From assembly GCA_028281945.1 (NCBI GenBank), contig JANQIW010000172.1:41013-105012 (forward strand): DNA of 64,000 nt. The letters run 5' to 3'. Below, in pieces: positions 43,670 to 53,454 of the stretch. Within the stretch, counting starts at the first letter, position 1; the number at the start of each line of letters is the position of its first letter. This DNA comes from Prochloraceae cyanobacterium PL24a_bin.78. GTDB lineage: Bacteria; Cyanobacteriota; Cyanobacteriia; Cyanobacteriales; JANQIW01. The position numbers and the translations under genes were made by a program. The notes under the pieces are model-generated. The model did no database searches. It saw only the letters and a list, made by a program, of their open reading frames with translations, and was not told where the DNA came from.

Positions 43670-46051
43670 TTATTTAGAGCGATTTAGCAATTCTAACCAA
43701 ATGGCGATCGCCTTATAATAACGTGCATTATAGGGACTTTTAAGGGATTTACTAAGACTTTCAAATCCTTCAGTACTTTTTATACTATCACGTAATCTTG
43801 CCAATGTATATGCAATTTTGGGCAAATGTAAATAGTAACGAATGTCTTTTATTTCGTTATCATAAATTTGTTTCTTTCTTTCCTCTTCTATTTCTTCAAT
43901 TTTTTGCTCTTGTATTTGTGCAGTAACCAGTAAATTTCTAATGAAATTGCGGGAATAATTAACTTGTATATCTTTTAAATTATCGATAAAATAATCTACA
44001 AAAGGTTTAATTCCTAACAATGGTAAATTAACATTTTCGTAGATATATTCTTTGGTTTCTGGAGGTATTAAATTCGATTTATAAACATCAATCTTTTTCT
44101 CTCCTTTCCACTCATTCCATTTAAAAACTTCGCCAAATAAACCTAAACTATCTTTACCATTACCTTTAGCTTTTTCTTCAGCCTCTCCTGATTCTCTAGC
44201 AGCTTGATATAAGGGATATTTAGAAGTAGCTAAACTCACACCAGCAGATAAAGTAATACTAGGATTATTGCCTGTAAAATTCTCAAAAGAATCATGAATT
44301 TTAAAAGCAAAGTCAACAACTTCATGCCACGCACCACTAATAAATAAATCGTCTCCACCAGCATAAATAAAGAGCAAATTATAACCTTCATTATCTATGC
44401 TTAAATCCTTGTAAGCTAAAGTATTAAGATAAACTTTGAAGTAATAAGTCATGAGACGAGATAAACCCGCTAAACGTGGTAAATTTAGTTGTAATCCTAA
44501 ACCTCCTCCAAAGATTTTACTTAGGTTATCCACATCCATTCTTAAGTAGCCAACTCTAGGAATTGCACCAGATTCTCCAGCGATTTCCGTCATTTCACTA
44601 GCTGACATAAAAGTAAATTCATCTTCTATTGGTGTTTTTTTGCCGTAATTTCCTAACAAAAATGGATTACTTTTAGAGTCTCTATAATCTTCTAAATTCC
44701 AGTTATTAATTCGGAAAATATTCTTACATTCATCATTGGATAAAACTTCTTTTAAATCTTTTGAATTTAAATCTTTTTCTAAATAATAGTAATAGCCATT
44801 TATTTCAAATTGTTTTTCTTTTTTAGTATTTTTAAATTGATTGGTTGTTGTTCGGAGGATAATCTTAGTATTAAACAATTTTGCTCCTAATTCAAACATA
44901 GTGCGACATATTTCACAAGCCATAGAAGAATCAGGCTCACTTGGATTTAAAGGTTTTAATATTTCATAATCATCTCTATGACAAACTTTGCATGGCTCAT
45001 AACTTCGTTGAGGTTTTAGGAAATCACTTAATTGATTGTCAAATTTTCTTTGTTTTTGTTGAGCTAATTTTTTGGGAATTTTTTTCCAATGTTTCGATAA
45101 TTCTGATTCTGGTTCTGATTCTGATAATTTTGATTGAGATGATTCAGATTCTGATAAAGCCTCAACAGGCAATGTTATATAATCTAAACCTAGAAATAAT
45201 TTACCTTGAAAAGTTTTTCTAAGCCAGTCATTAAAACGATTTCTAACGTCGTCAACAATTTTACGATTACTTGCTTCATTACCATCAGCTAAAATATATA
45301 AATTACCCCCTCCAGCGTAAATAACATTTGTCTTCGGTAATTTTAAATTTTCTAATAATTGTTGAACAATTTCTTCAGTTACTAACTCTAAGAAAAAACT
45401 TCTCGCCCTTAAAGATTTTAATGCACCATCGGCAGAAATTGTATAGATAAACTTTTGAATTCCTGATAAATCTCCACCAATCAAACATAATTCTTTTGCT
45501 TCAGGATTATCTTTTAAAGCTTGGGCTACTGCTGCAATAGATTTAACTAGATCGTAAAAAGCAATATTATCTTGATTTTCTATCTCATTATTATCTTGAT
45601 TTTCTATCTCATTTTTTTCAAAATAAAAACTAACATGAGATCCAAATTTTTCTACTAATAAAGTTAGTAATGTTAAGTTATTAAAATCCTTTTCCTCTAA
45701 TTCTAATTTTGATATTTCCTTTTTTAAATCATCTAATTCAGGTTGATATTTTTGAGGATAAGGAATTTCTGGTGGATAAATCTTGTTTTGATTTTTAATA
45801 CTAATTGCTTCCCAATAATGTTCTTTCTTTTGTTTCTCATTACCTCCTATTGTAATATCATTAAATAGCAAACGAAGAGGTTTTATTGTTGCATTTTCAT
45901 CCCATGAAAATAGTTTTTTAGCAACAATAATTGCTGGATTATCTAGGTTGAAATTTATGGGTAATGTCACTCCAGCCCATTTTCCTAAAATATAAACAGC
46001 TTCTTGCATAATGGATAAAGCCGGATTGTTTAAATTTTGATTTGAATTCAT
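43670..46051 (-). CDS. cas10: Type III-A large subunit Cas10/Csm1, HD motif lost
   Basis: A 793-residue signature protein of type III-A. It has two palm domains: the first with a degenerate GGGN at 247-250, and the second with the cyclase motif GGDD at 565-568 (YAGGDDLFISG). A CxxC ... CxxC zinc ribbon (CKVC ... CEIC) lies between them. The cyclase should make cyclic oligoadenylate when target RNA is bound. The N-terminus aligns with the HD nuclease region, but the HDIGK motif reads YILGK (Tyr20, Ile21). The single-strand DNase is therefore predicted to be absent. Residues about 300-325 are Ser/Glu-rich. Confidence 0.94.
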   Translation of the reverse strand: MNSNQNLNNPALSIMQEAVYILGKWAGVTLPINFNLDNPAIIVAKKLFSWDENATIKPLRLLFNDITIGGNEKQKKEHYWEAISIKNQNKIYPPEIPYPQKYQPELDDLKKEISKLELEEKDFNNLTLLTLLVEKFGSHVSFYFEKNEIENQDNNEIENQDNIAFYDLVKSIAAVAQALKDNPEAKELCLIGGDLSGIQKFIYTISADGALKSLRARSFFLELVTEEIVQQLLENLKLPKTNVIYAGGGNLYILADGNEASNRKIVDDVRNRFNDWLRKTFQGKLFLGLDYITLPVEALSESESSQSKLSESEPESELSKHWKKIPKKLAQQKQRKFDNQLSDFLKPQRSYEPCKVCHRDDYEILKPLNPSEPDSSMACEICRTMFELGAKLFNTKIILRTTTNQFKNTKKEKQFEINGYYYYLEKDLNSKDLKEVLSNDECKNIFRINNWNLEDYRDSKSNPFLLGNYGKKTPIEDEFTFMSASEMTEIAGESGAIPRVGYLRMDVDNLSKIFGGGLGLQLNLPRLAGLSRLMTYYFKVYLNTLAYKDLSIDNEGYNLLFIYAGGDDLFISGAWHEVVDFAFKIHDSFENFTGNNPSITLSAGVSLATSKYPLYQAARESGEAEEKAKGNGKDSLGLFGEVFKWNEWKGEKKIDVYKSNLIPPETKEYIYENVNLPLLGIKPFVDYFIDNLKDIQVNYSRNFIRNLLVTAQIQEQKIEEIEEERKKQIYDNEIKDIRYYLHLPKIAYTLARLRDSIKSTEGFESLSKSLKSPYNARYYKAIAIWLELLNRSK

Positions 46052-46123
46052 AAGTAAATAAAATTAAATTTCTTATTTTTTTAGTATAAACCATCTTGAA
46101 AAAAATGTGTTGTGAGTTATTGC

Positions 46124-47275
46124 CTAATGATTATATTCATCACTTTGGTTAAAAATTATTTCAGATTCTCGTGCACGTAATATACGACGAACAAGTTTAG
46201 CATAAGTTCTTACAGTTTCATAAGGCATTTCTAAATCATGAGCAATAGTTTGGAGTGATTCACCAAATTCACGACGAGCAAAAATTATCGCTCTAGTTTC
46301 ACATATTTTTTTAGCTCTTTCACCATTAGGGCGTTTTTGTTCAGAAAGTAATATTTGAGCGATTTCTTCTTGACGTGAAACCAATTGAGTTTCTACAGAG
46401 AGAATGGGAGAAATAGGAGATTCAACTAACCATCCTTTTCTAGTTTGTCCCAAACCAAAGGTAGTCTTATGTCCTGTTCCACAATATGGAGCTAATTTGC
46501 CTAAAGCTGTATATAATTGATGATACTCAGGATTCCCTTTAATCCCATCACTTGTGAGACTTAATTCAATTGCACCAGTAAAACCTGTTACTTGGCCTCT
46601 TTTTCCACCAGCTACTTTTACAGTTTCGATTTGATGTCTTTTAATAACTACAAATTCATCGATCCAATTCAAAAATTCACCTTGATCAAAACTTTGTCCA
46701 GAAAAATTATTCCATCTACGTAAATAGCTATGAAATAAATTATAAGGCACTGGTAAAGGAAAATGATGCCCTTTTCGACGAAAACTGGTAGGTGAAATAA
46801 AACTTAAGGTAAAATTTTTTTGTTTATTTTCCAGAATTAACTGTTGATAAGTAGTTGGATGAGAGGAGATTTTAACATTTTTTATTGCAAAACAAAGTTG
46901 ATATAATTCAATAAGATTAGGACAATTTGTTAACCATTTTTCTAACCATTTAACAACAGGATTTGATAAAGCAGAAATCTCCCAAAAATATCTCTTGCCT
47001 GAAGTTACTTCAATTTGTTTATTTCTGAGACTTAAATCACCCAATAATCTAGAAATAGTAAATGCTTTTTCTTGTTGTTCATCATGTAAAATACGAGATA
47101 AATCAGGATCCTGAAGTTGAATTTGCTTTAAAAACCAAGCGTGAAATCCTTTCGTATAGTCTGGTAATAAATAGGTTGTCTTTAATGCTTCTAATTCAAA
47201 TTCTAAACTTATTAATTCTGTGTCTTCAGGCCATGTTAAGTTTGTTAGTCTTGGTTGAATTTTAGTTTTGGACAT
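46124..47275 (-). CDS. cas6: Cas6 endoribonuclease fused to a C-terminal helix-turn-helix
   Basis: A 383-residue protein. Residues 1-290 are a Cas6 RAMP: the N-terminal KGFHAWFLKQI with His45 as likely catalytic residue, LSFISPTSFRRKG, LPVPYNLFHSYLRRWNNFS, and the glycine loop CGTGHKTTFGLGQ at 265-277. It should cut pre-crRNA within repeats. Residues about 300-383 are an extra domain. It contains a clear helix-turn-helix at 340-368 (LQTIAHDLEMPYETVRTYAKLVRRIL) like those of sigma region 4 or resolvases. It is the first gene of the operon, 72 bp before cas10. The extra domain suggests autoregulation or DNA contact. Confidence 0.85.
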   Translation of the reverse strand: MSKTKIQPRLTNLTWPEDTELISLEFELEALKTTYLLPDYTKGFHAWFLKQIQLQDPDLSRILHDEQQEKAFTISRLLGDLSLRNKQIEVTSGKRYFWEISALSNPVVKWLEKWLTNCPNLIELYQLCFAIKNVKISSHPTTYQQLILENKQKNFTLSFISPTSFRRKGHHFPLPVPYNLFHSYLRRWNNFSGQSFDQGEFLNWIDEFVVIKRHQIETVKVAGGKRGQVTGFTGAIELSLTSDGIKGNPEYHQLYTALGKLAPYCGTGHKTTFGLGQTRKGWLVESPISPILSVETQLVSRQEEIAQILLSEQKRPNGERAKKICETRAIIFARREFGESLQTIAHDLEMPYETVRTYAKLVRRILRARESEIIFNQSDEYNH

Positions 47276-47571
47276 CGATTATTTATTAGTATTTTTTCCT
47301 ATATTATTATCTTATCTTAATGGTATTTTTAATATAACATTTTTTCTATCCATTCGGAAAACTATTATTATTTGTTATTGCTTAGTAATTTTTTGTAAAG
47401 ATAAAAATATATAAGAGAATTAATACTTTAAATAAGTTTATTATTAATCATAATTTTTAATCTGATATTGATGATTATATTTTTTGTTGATTCATGTATA
47501 TCTATTTTACATCTTAAGCACATATGCAATCTATAAAATTTGGTGCTGTGAATCTCCCTATAGAATTCCTG

Positions 47572-47673
47572 ATATCAATTGGCCTATTATAATAATAGAG
47601 TTTCAAAATCCTAATTCTCTATCCTTCCATTCACCCATTCACCATCTCTATCACTGTTAAAGAAAAATGATAT
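47572..47673 (+). repeat. Dispersed MITE-like repeat (M), upstream of csm operon
   Basis: A short 102-bp copy from atatcaattgg to agaaaaatgatat with cattcacccattcacc minisatellite units. It lies 296 bp upstream of the first cas gene and in opposite orientation to copy L on the other side. The gap 47276-47842 also must hold the operon promoter, which I cannot pinpoint. No CRISPR repeats are there. Confidence 0.7.
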
Positions 47674-47842
47674 GAAGATTTCTTTCAAACTCAGACTCAT
47701 ATAATAAAAGATTTGAAAAGACTTTTAACTGTTTACTTCTTCTATACTTGAAATGATATTTATAACTTTATTTATTTAATTTTTGATAAAATACTTTTCT
47801 TGAATACGTTGAAAATAATTTTATTATTAAAGTATCTAAATT

Positions 47843-48289
47843 CTACTTTTTCAGATGCCATACTAATGCTTGTAAACCCAAAATATAACTTTGTATTCCA
47901 AAACCGCTAATTTGTCCTATAGCTATAGGTGCAATATAAGAATGATGTCTAAATTCTTCTCTACGATAAATATTACTTAGATGAACTTCAACAGTAGGAA
48001 TATTTACCCCTAACAAAGCATCTCTAATGGCGATACTAGTATGAGTATATGCTCCTGCATTAATTATAATTCCCTGATAAAAACCCAAAGCATGATGAAT
48101 CGCCTCTACCAAAGCACCTTCATAATTTGACTGTAAACTTTCCAGCTTTACTTCCAAGCTAGAAGCCTCCTTGCTTAGCAATCCATCGATCTCCTCTAAA
48201 GATAGAGCACCATAAATATCTGGCTCTCTTTTCCCCAAAAGATTTAAATTTGGTCCGTGAAGAACTAGAATACTTAAAGGACTTGACAT
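47843..48289 (-). CDS. aroQ: 3-dehydroquinate dehydratase, type II
   Basis: A 148-residue enzyme of the shikimate pathway that dehydrates 3-dehydroquinate to 3-dehydroshikimate; it works as a dodecamer. The signature start [20 protein letters not shown] carries the catalytic Arg and, on the flexible lid, Tyr. [17 protein letters not shown] and [18 protein letters not shown] hold the remaining active-site Asn, His and Arg. Length is exactly that of the family. A tiny conserved-looking gene (48404-48541) precedes it. Confidence 0.96.
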   Translation of the reverse strand: MSSPLSILVLHGPNLNLLGKREPDIYGALSLEEIDGLLSKEASSLEVKLESLQSNYEGALVEAIHHALGFYQGIIINAGAYTHTSIAIRDALLGVNIPTVEVHLSNIYRREEFRHHSYIAPIAIGQISGFGIQSYILGLQALVWHLKK

Positions 48290-48403
48290 AATTCACTAAA
48301 AAAAGATAATTCCCGCCATTGACATCTAGGTTTTTGAGATATTACCCGGAAGCTTTGGCGGTTAAGACTTAATATTTAAACCTTGAAAATTGATTAAAAA
48401 AAA

Positions 48404-48541
48404 TCAACGACGATCGTGAGGATTTCTCACAGGAATAGGAATCAATTCAGGTTCTACTTCTCGTTCAGGCTCTAAAAGATCGTTAATTAGCTTCTGTGCC
48501 CATTCTTTCAACTTTTCCAAAATTTTTTCTAAATAGTCCAT
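48404..48541 (-). CDS. Small protein, 45 residues
   Basis: A short frame with a good ribosome site (aaggag, 11 nt before the ATG). It encodes an amphipathic helix (MDYLEKILEKLKEWAQKLI) followed by an acidic/Pro tail (LIPIPVRNPHDRR). The amphipathic, Trp-containing helix suggests membrane-surface or protein binding. It lies 114 bp upstream of aroQ on the same strand. No family is assigned; I support it by ribosome site, codon pattern and protein-like composition. Confidence 0.5.
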   Translation of the reverse strand: MDYLEKILEKLKEWAQKLINDLLEPEREVEPELIPIPVRNPHDRR

Positions 48542-48908
48542 CGAACAGACGGCTCCTTAAATATTGTTGATTTTTTGTTAAGCTTTGTCAAAATTTGAGA
48601 AAACTAAACCAGTAAATTTTGTATAATTAAATTCATGGAGTTGGTTTATTCTCCCAATACCACTATATTTCAAAGCTTTTTCTTAAAGTTTTATAATCTT
48701 CAAATTCAAAAAGAGAGAAGATTGACAAATATTGACTTCTTTCAGTTTAATTTCTCTAGACAATCCCATGTTGGTAAAATATATTTCCTCATATCAGGCA
48801 TGAATTAGATACATACTTTCAATAGAGAGTTTATAGTTTTACTACTTCTTTAATAGCCTAGATACATATCTTAATCTTAACATAAATTTCTTAAGAAGAC
48901 AACTTTTC
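48542..48908. other. Gene-free spacer between cinA and the small protein gene
   Basis: 367 bp of AT-rich DNA. I see no terminator, repeat or open frame that stands out. Confidence 0.4.
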
Positions 48909-50162
48909 TTAAACACCTACTAATAGTTTGCGTCGTAACAAATCCAAAGCACTACAACTACTTAAATAACGAATAAATTCCCGTTGTTTCTCTTCCCCAA
49001 AAAGGAACTTAACCCCTTCAACTGCGTTATTAGGCATAGCAATACCTATATAAACTAATCCTACTGGTTTCTCTTCACTACCTCCAGAAGGCCCAGCAAT
49101 ACCAGTAATACTTAAAGCCCAATCAGTCTTAAGTTTTTCTTTAATTCCTAAAGCCATGGAACAAGCAACTTCCTTGCTTACTGCTCCAAACTCTGATATA
49201 CTCTCTTGAGCTACTCCTAATTGAGAAATTTTCACTTCATTGCTATAAGCCATAATCCCCCCCATAAAATAATCAGAAGCACCACCACTCCCTGTAATCA
49301 TTGCCCCCAAACCTCCACCAGTACAAGATTCAGCCACACTGAGAGTTTGCCCTGCCTGACGCAATAAATCCCCAACTACAGAGGCTAAAGTATCCTCATC
49401 ACAGCCAAAATAATCCAATCCAGCAAGATATTTTATTTGGGAAGCCACAGGAGAAATAATAGCCAAAGCTTCTATTTGATCTTTAGCTTTAGCAGAAACC
49501 CGCAATCTTACCTCCCCATTAGAAGCATAAGGAGCCACTGTTGGATTGGTTAAATCAAAAAAAGCCTTCACTTTTTCTGCCAATGCCGATTCCCCGATTC
49601 CCCGAAATTTCAACATTTGGCTAAAAATAATTTCTCTTCCCCAACCCTGATTTTTAAGATAAGGAATGGCGGTTTCTTCCCACATTCGTCGCATTTCCGA
49701 AGGAACCCCTGGGAAAGTTAAAATAGTTAAATTCTCTTGAGGTTGCCAAATCATCCCTGGTGCCGTGCCATTGGGATTAGGTAAAATCTCGGCACCTTCT
49801 GGTAATAAAGCTTGCTTGAGATTATTAGCCGTCATTTTTCGTTCTCGTTTAGCGAATTTAGCTTTGATATCAGAGACTATTTCCTCTCTTTCCTTTAAAG
49901 GTGTCTGAAAATAAAGAGCGATGGCTTCTGTGGTTAAATCATCAGGTGTTGGGCCTAAACCCCCAGTAAAAATTAAAATAGAAGATCTTTGACTAGCCAT
50001 GGCTAAAACTTTTTGTAGTCTTTCTATATTATCTCCAACCACAGTTTGATAAAAATGGGGAATCCCCAAGCCAGCCAACTCTTGAGCCAACCATCGAGCA
50101 TTACTATTTAGTATATCTCCTAATAATAATTCTGTTCCTACACAAATTATTTCTGCACTCAT
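48909..50162 (-). CDS. cinA: CinA-like protein (competence/damage-inducible)
   Basis: A 417-residue two-domain protein of full length. The N-terminal MoaB/MogA-like COG1058 domain (IICVGTELLLGDILNSNARWLAQEL, FTGGLGPTPDDLTTEAI) is an ADP-ribose pyrophosphatase in studied relatives. The C-terminal CinA domain (AESCTGGGLGAMITGSGGASDYFMGG, SITGIAGPSGGSEEKPVGLVYI) is the nicotinamide mononucleotide deamidase module. Together they recycle pyridine nucleotide by-products. It is upstream of aroQ on the same strand; no operon is evident. Confidence 0.93.
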   Translation of the reverse strand: MSAEIICVGTELLLGDILNSNARWLAQELAGLGIPHFYQTVVGDNIERLQKVLAMASQRSSILIFTGGLGPTPDDLTTEAIALYFQTPLKEREEIVSDIKAKFAKRERKMTANNLKQALLPEGAEILPNPNGTAPGMIWQPQENLTILTFPGVPSEMRRMWEETAIPYLKNQGWGREIIFSQMLKFRGIGESALAEKVKAFFDLTNPTVAPYASNGEVRLRVSAKAKDQIEALAIISPVASQIKYLAGLDYFGCDEDTLASVVGDLLRQAGQTLSVAESCTGGGLGAMITGSGGASDYFMGGIMAYSNEVKISQLGVAQESISEFGAVSKEVACSMALGIKEKLKTDWALSITGIAGPSGGSEEKPVGLVYIGIAMPNNAVEGVKFLFGEEKQREFIRYLSSCSALDLLRRKLLVGV

Positions 50163-50257
50163 GATTTATATCAGTAATTTTTTAAATTTAATAATTAAAA
50201 TTAATTTTTTCTATATAATTTTATGATAAAATTTCATAACCAACTACTAATCAAGAA

Positions 50258-51337
50258 TTATTTTTCTTGTTTAATACGGGTTGTCCGCCAGACTTGCCAA
50301 CCCACATAACCTAAAATAATAGTAGCTCCGATTGCATAGCCCCAACCACTAGGAATATTAGAAAAACCCAAAGCCAGACTTCCCATCCAAAGAGTGAGAG
50401 CATAAATAAACAAAGCCGTGAGACGTTGGGAAATACCTGCTTTTAACAAACGATGATGTAAATGACCTTTATCTGCTACAAAAGGGGATTTTCCCTTACT
50501 AATGCGGGAGATAATCACCACAGACATATCTAAAATTGGTACTGCCAAGATTAGATAAGGCAAAATAACACTAGTAACAGCCACAGTAGTAACAGCAGTG
50601 GTTTTCACTAAACCGATTACCCCCACCCCTGCGAGAGTAAATCCCATAAAGTAAGCACCTCCATCACCCATAAAAATTTGGGCAGGATTGAAGTTATAAC
50701 GAAGAAAACCTAAAGCAGCCCCCGCTAAAGCAGCCGCCATAACAGCAGCTTCTGGCTCCCCCATAAAGAGGGTGACAATGAGCATCACTACTGCACAAAT
50801 TCCCGATACCCCGGCAGCTAAACCATCTAAACCATCAATCCAGTTGATAGCATTTGCCATGCCTACAAGCCAAATAACAGTGATAATTTGGCTTAACCAA
50901 CTGATATTACTCAAATCGATTAAACCCAAAAAAGGAATTGAGAAAAAATCGATCTCAACCCCCATTGAAAAGGCAAAAATAGCTACCATGGTTTGAACAA
51001 TTAAGCGAGATATGGGACTTAAATTAAATAGATCATCTGCTAAACCGATGGCAAAGAATCCTATTCCCCCAAAAAAAACACCCCACATGGACATCGCTCG
51101 ATTTGGTTGAATTTGTTCTAATCCTCCTAAAAGCCATACAATTAAAAACCCTGTCAAAGTTCCCAGAAAAATGGCTACTCCTCCAAGACGGACAATGGGT
51201 TTTTTGTGTATTTTCCTAGGATCTGGTTTATCGACATATCCTGTTTTTAGACCAATACTCCTCACTACTGGCGTAGCACATAAAACGACAGTAAGGGCGA
51301 TAATAAAGGCTATAAGATGGTAAAGATCTCCAAACAT
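50258..51337 (-). CDS. Undecaprenyl-phosphate GlcNAc-1-phosphate transferase, WecA/MraY family
   Basis: A 359-residue integral membrane enzyme with about ten helices. Conserved motifs include RKIHKKPIVRLGGVAIFLG, the Asp pair in GLADDLFNLSP, NAINWIDGLDGLAAGV, FMGDGGAYFMGF and HLHHRLL. The HLHH signature points to the WecA/TagO branch rather than MraY. It should transfer a sugar-1-phosphate to undecaprenyl phosphate, starting a surface polysaccharide or polymer. It lies between cinA and glyA on the same strand with spacers of about 100 bp. Confidence 0.9.
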   Translation of the reverse strand: MFGDLYHLIAFIIALTVVLCATPVVRSIGLKTGYVDKPDPRKIHKKPIVRLGGVAIFLGTLTGFLIVWLLGGLEQIQPNRAMSMWGVFFGGIGFFAIGLADDLFNLSPISRLIVQTMVAIFAFSMGVEIDFFSIPFLGLIDLSNISWLSQIITVIWLVGMANAINWIDGLDGLAAGVSGICAVVMLIVTLFMGEPEAAVMAAALAGAALGFLRYNFNPAQIFMGDGGAYFMGFTLAGVGVIGLVKTTAVTTVAVTSVILPYLILAVPILDMSVVIISRISKGKSPFVADKGHLHHRLLKAGISQRLTALFIYALTLWMGSLALGFSNIPSGWGYAIGATIILGYVGWQVWRTTRIKQEK

Positions 51338-51469
51338 TTGGGTAGAAGGGTTAGTAAATTATTTTGGCACTCTCAACCATCTTTACATACTAATGTTGAA
51401 AATTTATTTTTTATAAAAATTCTTAAATGGATTTGAGGTGCTTTAGCCATGGGATAATAAAGAGTGTCA

Positions 51470-52753
51470 TTAGACAATTGTTGGCACAGGAATTTTCAAA
51501 TGAGGATAGAGAGGGAAGGAATCGCATAAAGCAGCTACACGAGAAATACAATCAGATTTAAGATTTTCATCTTCTGGATTGAGGAGTCGCTGTGCAATAA
51601 TCTTGCCAATTTCTTGGAATTGAGGTATTTCCATTCCTCTAGTAGTCATGGCTGGGGAACCTAAACGAATTCCACTGGTAACAAAAGGAGATTCCGGATC
51701 GAAGGGAACTGTATTTTTGTTAACTGTAATTTTTACTTCGCTTAATAATCCATCAGCTTTTTTACCTGTCATATTGATAGATCTTAGATCTAGTAACATC
51801 AAATGATTATCTGTGCCATTGGATACTATTTTAAAGCCAAGTTGTTGTAATTGTGCGGCTAAAGCTTGAGCATTAGCGATTACTTGAGCACTATATGCTT
51901 TAAATTCAGGTTTTAGGGCTTCACCAAAAGCTACTGCTTTAGCAATGATCACGTGTTCTAAAGGTCCACCTTGAGTACCAGGGAAAACTGCTTTATTAAA
52001 TTTTTTGGCTAAATCACCATCGTTGGTAAGAATTAATCCTCCTCTTGGCCCTCTGAGGGTTTTATGAGTAGTGGTAGTGACTACATGACAATGATCTATG
52101 GGGTTGGGGTGATGCCCTGTTGCTACTAAGCCTGCTATATGGGAAATATCTGCTAATAAATATGCTCCTACTTCATCGGCAATGGCTCTAAATTTATCAA
52201 ATTCAATGATTCGAGGATATGCTGAATAGCCACAAATAATCATTTTGGGACGTTCTTTTTTGGCTAATTCTAGGATGGCATCGTAATCTAATCTTTCTGT
52301 TTCTTGACTAACTTCATAATGACAAGTTTCAAACCATTTTCCTGAGACATTTACTGGGGATCCGTGGGTTAAATGGCCGCCATGGGATAAATCCATTCCC
52401 ATTATTTTGTCTCCAGGCTTTAATAATGCTAGAAATACTGCAAAATTAGCCTGTGCCCCGGAATGGGGTTGGACGTTGGCAAATGAGGCATTGAATAGTT
52501 CTTTTACTCGATCGATTGCTAGTTGTTCTGCTTGATCGATTATTTCACAGCCACCATAGTAACGTTTTTGTGGCAAACCTTCTGCATATTTATTAGTTAA
52601 GACTGAGCCTTGGGCTGCTAAAACTGCTTCACTGGTAAAGTTTTCACTAGCGATTAATTCTAAATGAGTTCTTTGACGATCTAGTTCTAGGTTAATTATT
52701 TCAGCTATTGCTGGATCGTTTTGTGCGAGAAAATCTAAATTTGTTTGAGTCAC
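51470..52753 (-). CDS. glyA: Serine hydroxymethyltransferase
   Basis: A 427-residue PLP enzyme that interconverts serine and glycine with tetrahydrofolate; it serves one-carbon metabolism and photorespiration. The PLP Lys231 lies in [16 protein letters not shown]. The N-terminal [20 protein letters not shown] and [18 protein letters not shown] are characteristic, and the length is the bacterial norm. It is the first gene of a minus-strand run down to aroQ. No glycine riboswitch is seen upstream. Confidence 0.97.
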   Translation of the reverse strand: MTQTNLDFLAQNDPAIAEIINLELDRQRTHLELIASENFTSEAVLAAQGSVLTNKYAEGLPQKRYYGGCEIIDQAEQLAIDRVKELFNASFANVQPHSGAQANFAVFLALLKPGDKIMGMDLSHGGHLTHGSPVNVSGKWFETCHYEVSQETERLDYDAILELAKKERPKMIICGYSAYPRIIEFDKFRAIADEVGAYLLADISHIAGLVATGHHPNPIDHCHVVTTTTHKTLRGPRGGLILTNDGDLAKKFNKAVFPGTQGGPLEHVIIAKAVAFGEALKPEFKAYSAQVIANAQALAAQLQQLGFKIVSNGTDNHLMLLDLRSINMTGKKADGLLSEVKITVNKNTVPFDPESPFVTSGIRLGSPAMTTRGMEIPQFQEIGKIIAQRLLNPEDENLKSDCISRVAALCDSFPLYPHLKIPVPTIV

Positions 52754-52862
52754 TATACTTAATCTTACAATTTCTAATTTTTGACTTAATTTTTGACCAA
52801 TTTCTTGCCGATTTATTATTGTAACTTATCTTGAGGTAGCTAAGATAATTTTTTCCATAATT

Positions 52863-53005
52863 TATGATAGACATTTATTGGGGAGATAGGGAGATGGGGA
52901 GATGTGAATATAGGCTAATATAGCAGAAATAGGGAAATAAATTGTTGTTGATTATCCTCCTATTTGAGAGGATTTAACTCTATCATTTTTTTAATCTATC
53001 ATTTT
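52863..53005 (-). repeat. Dispersed MITE-like repeat (N), diverged
   Basis: It contains tatgatagac, gggagatagggagatggggagatg, then gaggatttaactctatcattttttt, in the order expected for a minus-oriented copy. The ends are blurred. It fills much of the 52754-53151 gap upstream of glyA; nothing else is seen there. Confidence 0.5.
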
Positions 53006-53181
53006 TTATCGAAACAAACAGACAACTCTTCAAAATCAAAATTAATTGATGATTATGTTAAGTTTTTTTGTAATTTTTATAGGTTCTCTGGTTAGAATTT
53101 ATAATGTACTAAAAACCATTGGGGATCTATTATTTATAGAGATATAGAAAGATGTTAGTAATTTTTACCAATGAACAAATA

Positions 53182-53349
53182 ATGCCTCCAGAAAAAATTT
53201 GTGGGGGATGTTTATTGGCTAGTAGTGATGGTTTACCTCGTTGGCATCAGAGTAAGCTTAGTTGTGGTAAATCTGTTGGCCAATTCCCAGACTCTGGAAG
53301 CGATATTTATGAATGTGAGATGGGCTTTAAAATTGCCAATCTTAAATAG
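53182..53349 (+). CDS. Small cysteine-containing conserved protein
   Basis: 55 residues from the ATG at 53182; an in-frame ATG at 53152 would add 10. It starts MPPEKICGGCLLASSDGLPRWHQ and has four Cys (two in a CGGC, one in LSCGKS, one in YECEM), a pattern that could bind a metal. It is short, with Gly/Pro turns. By eye it looks like a small protein conserved in cyanobacteria; its function is unknown. Dispersed repeats N and O flank it. Confidence 0.55.
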   Translation: MPPEKICGGCLLASSDGLPRWHQSKLSCGKSVGQFPDSGSDIYECEMGFKIANLK

Positions 53350-53454
53350 CTATCATAATCTTAATTTAATCTTTAAAATGCCGTTTCTTGTGCTCTAATC
53401 TACGGGAAACGGTATTGGCATCTAATGCTTTTTCTTGAAACTATGTATATACAC

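Noticed and set aside
27475..43710. GCGATCGC (HIP1) sites at about 27475, 38100, 40213 and 43703
   Set aside because: HIP1 octamers are ordinary in many cyanobacteria and are rather sparse here; nothing site-specific can be concluded.
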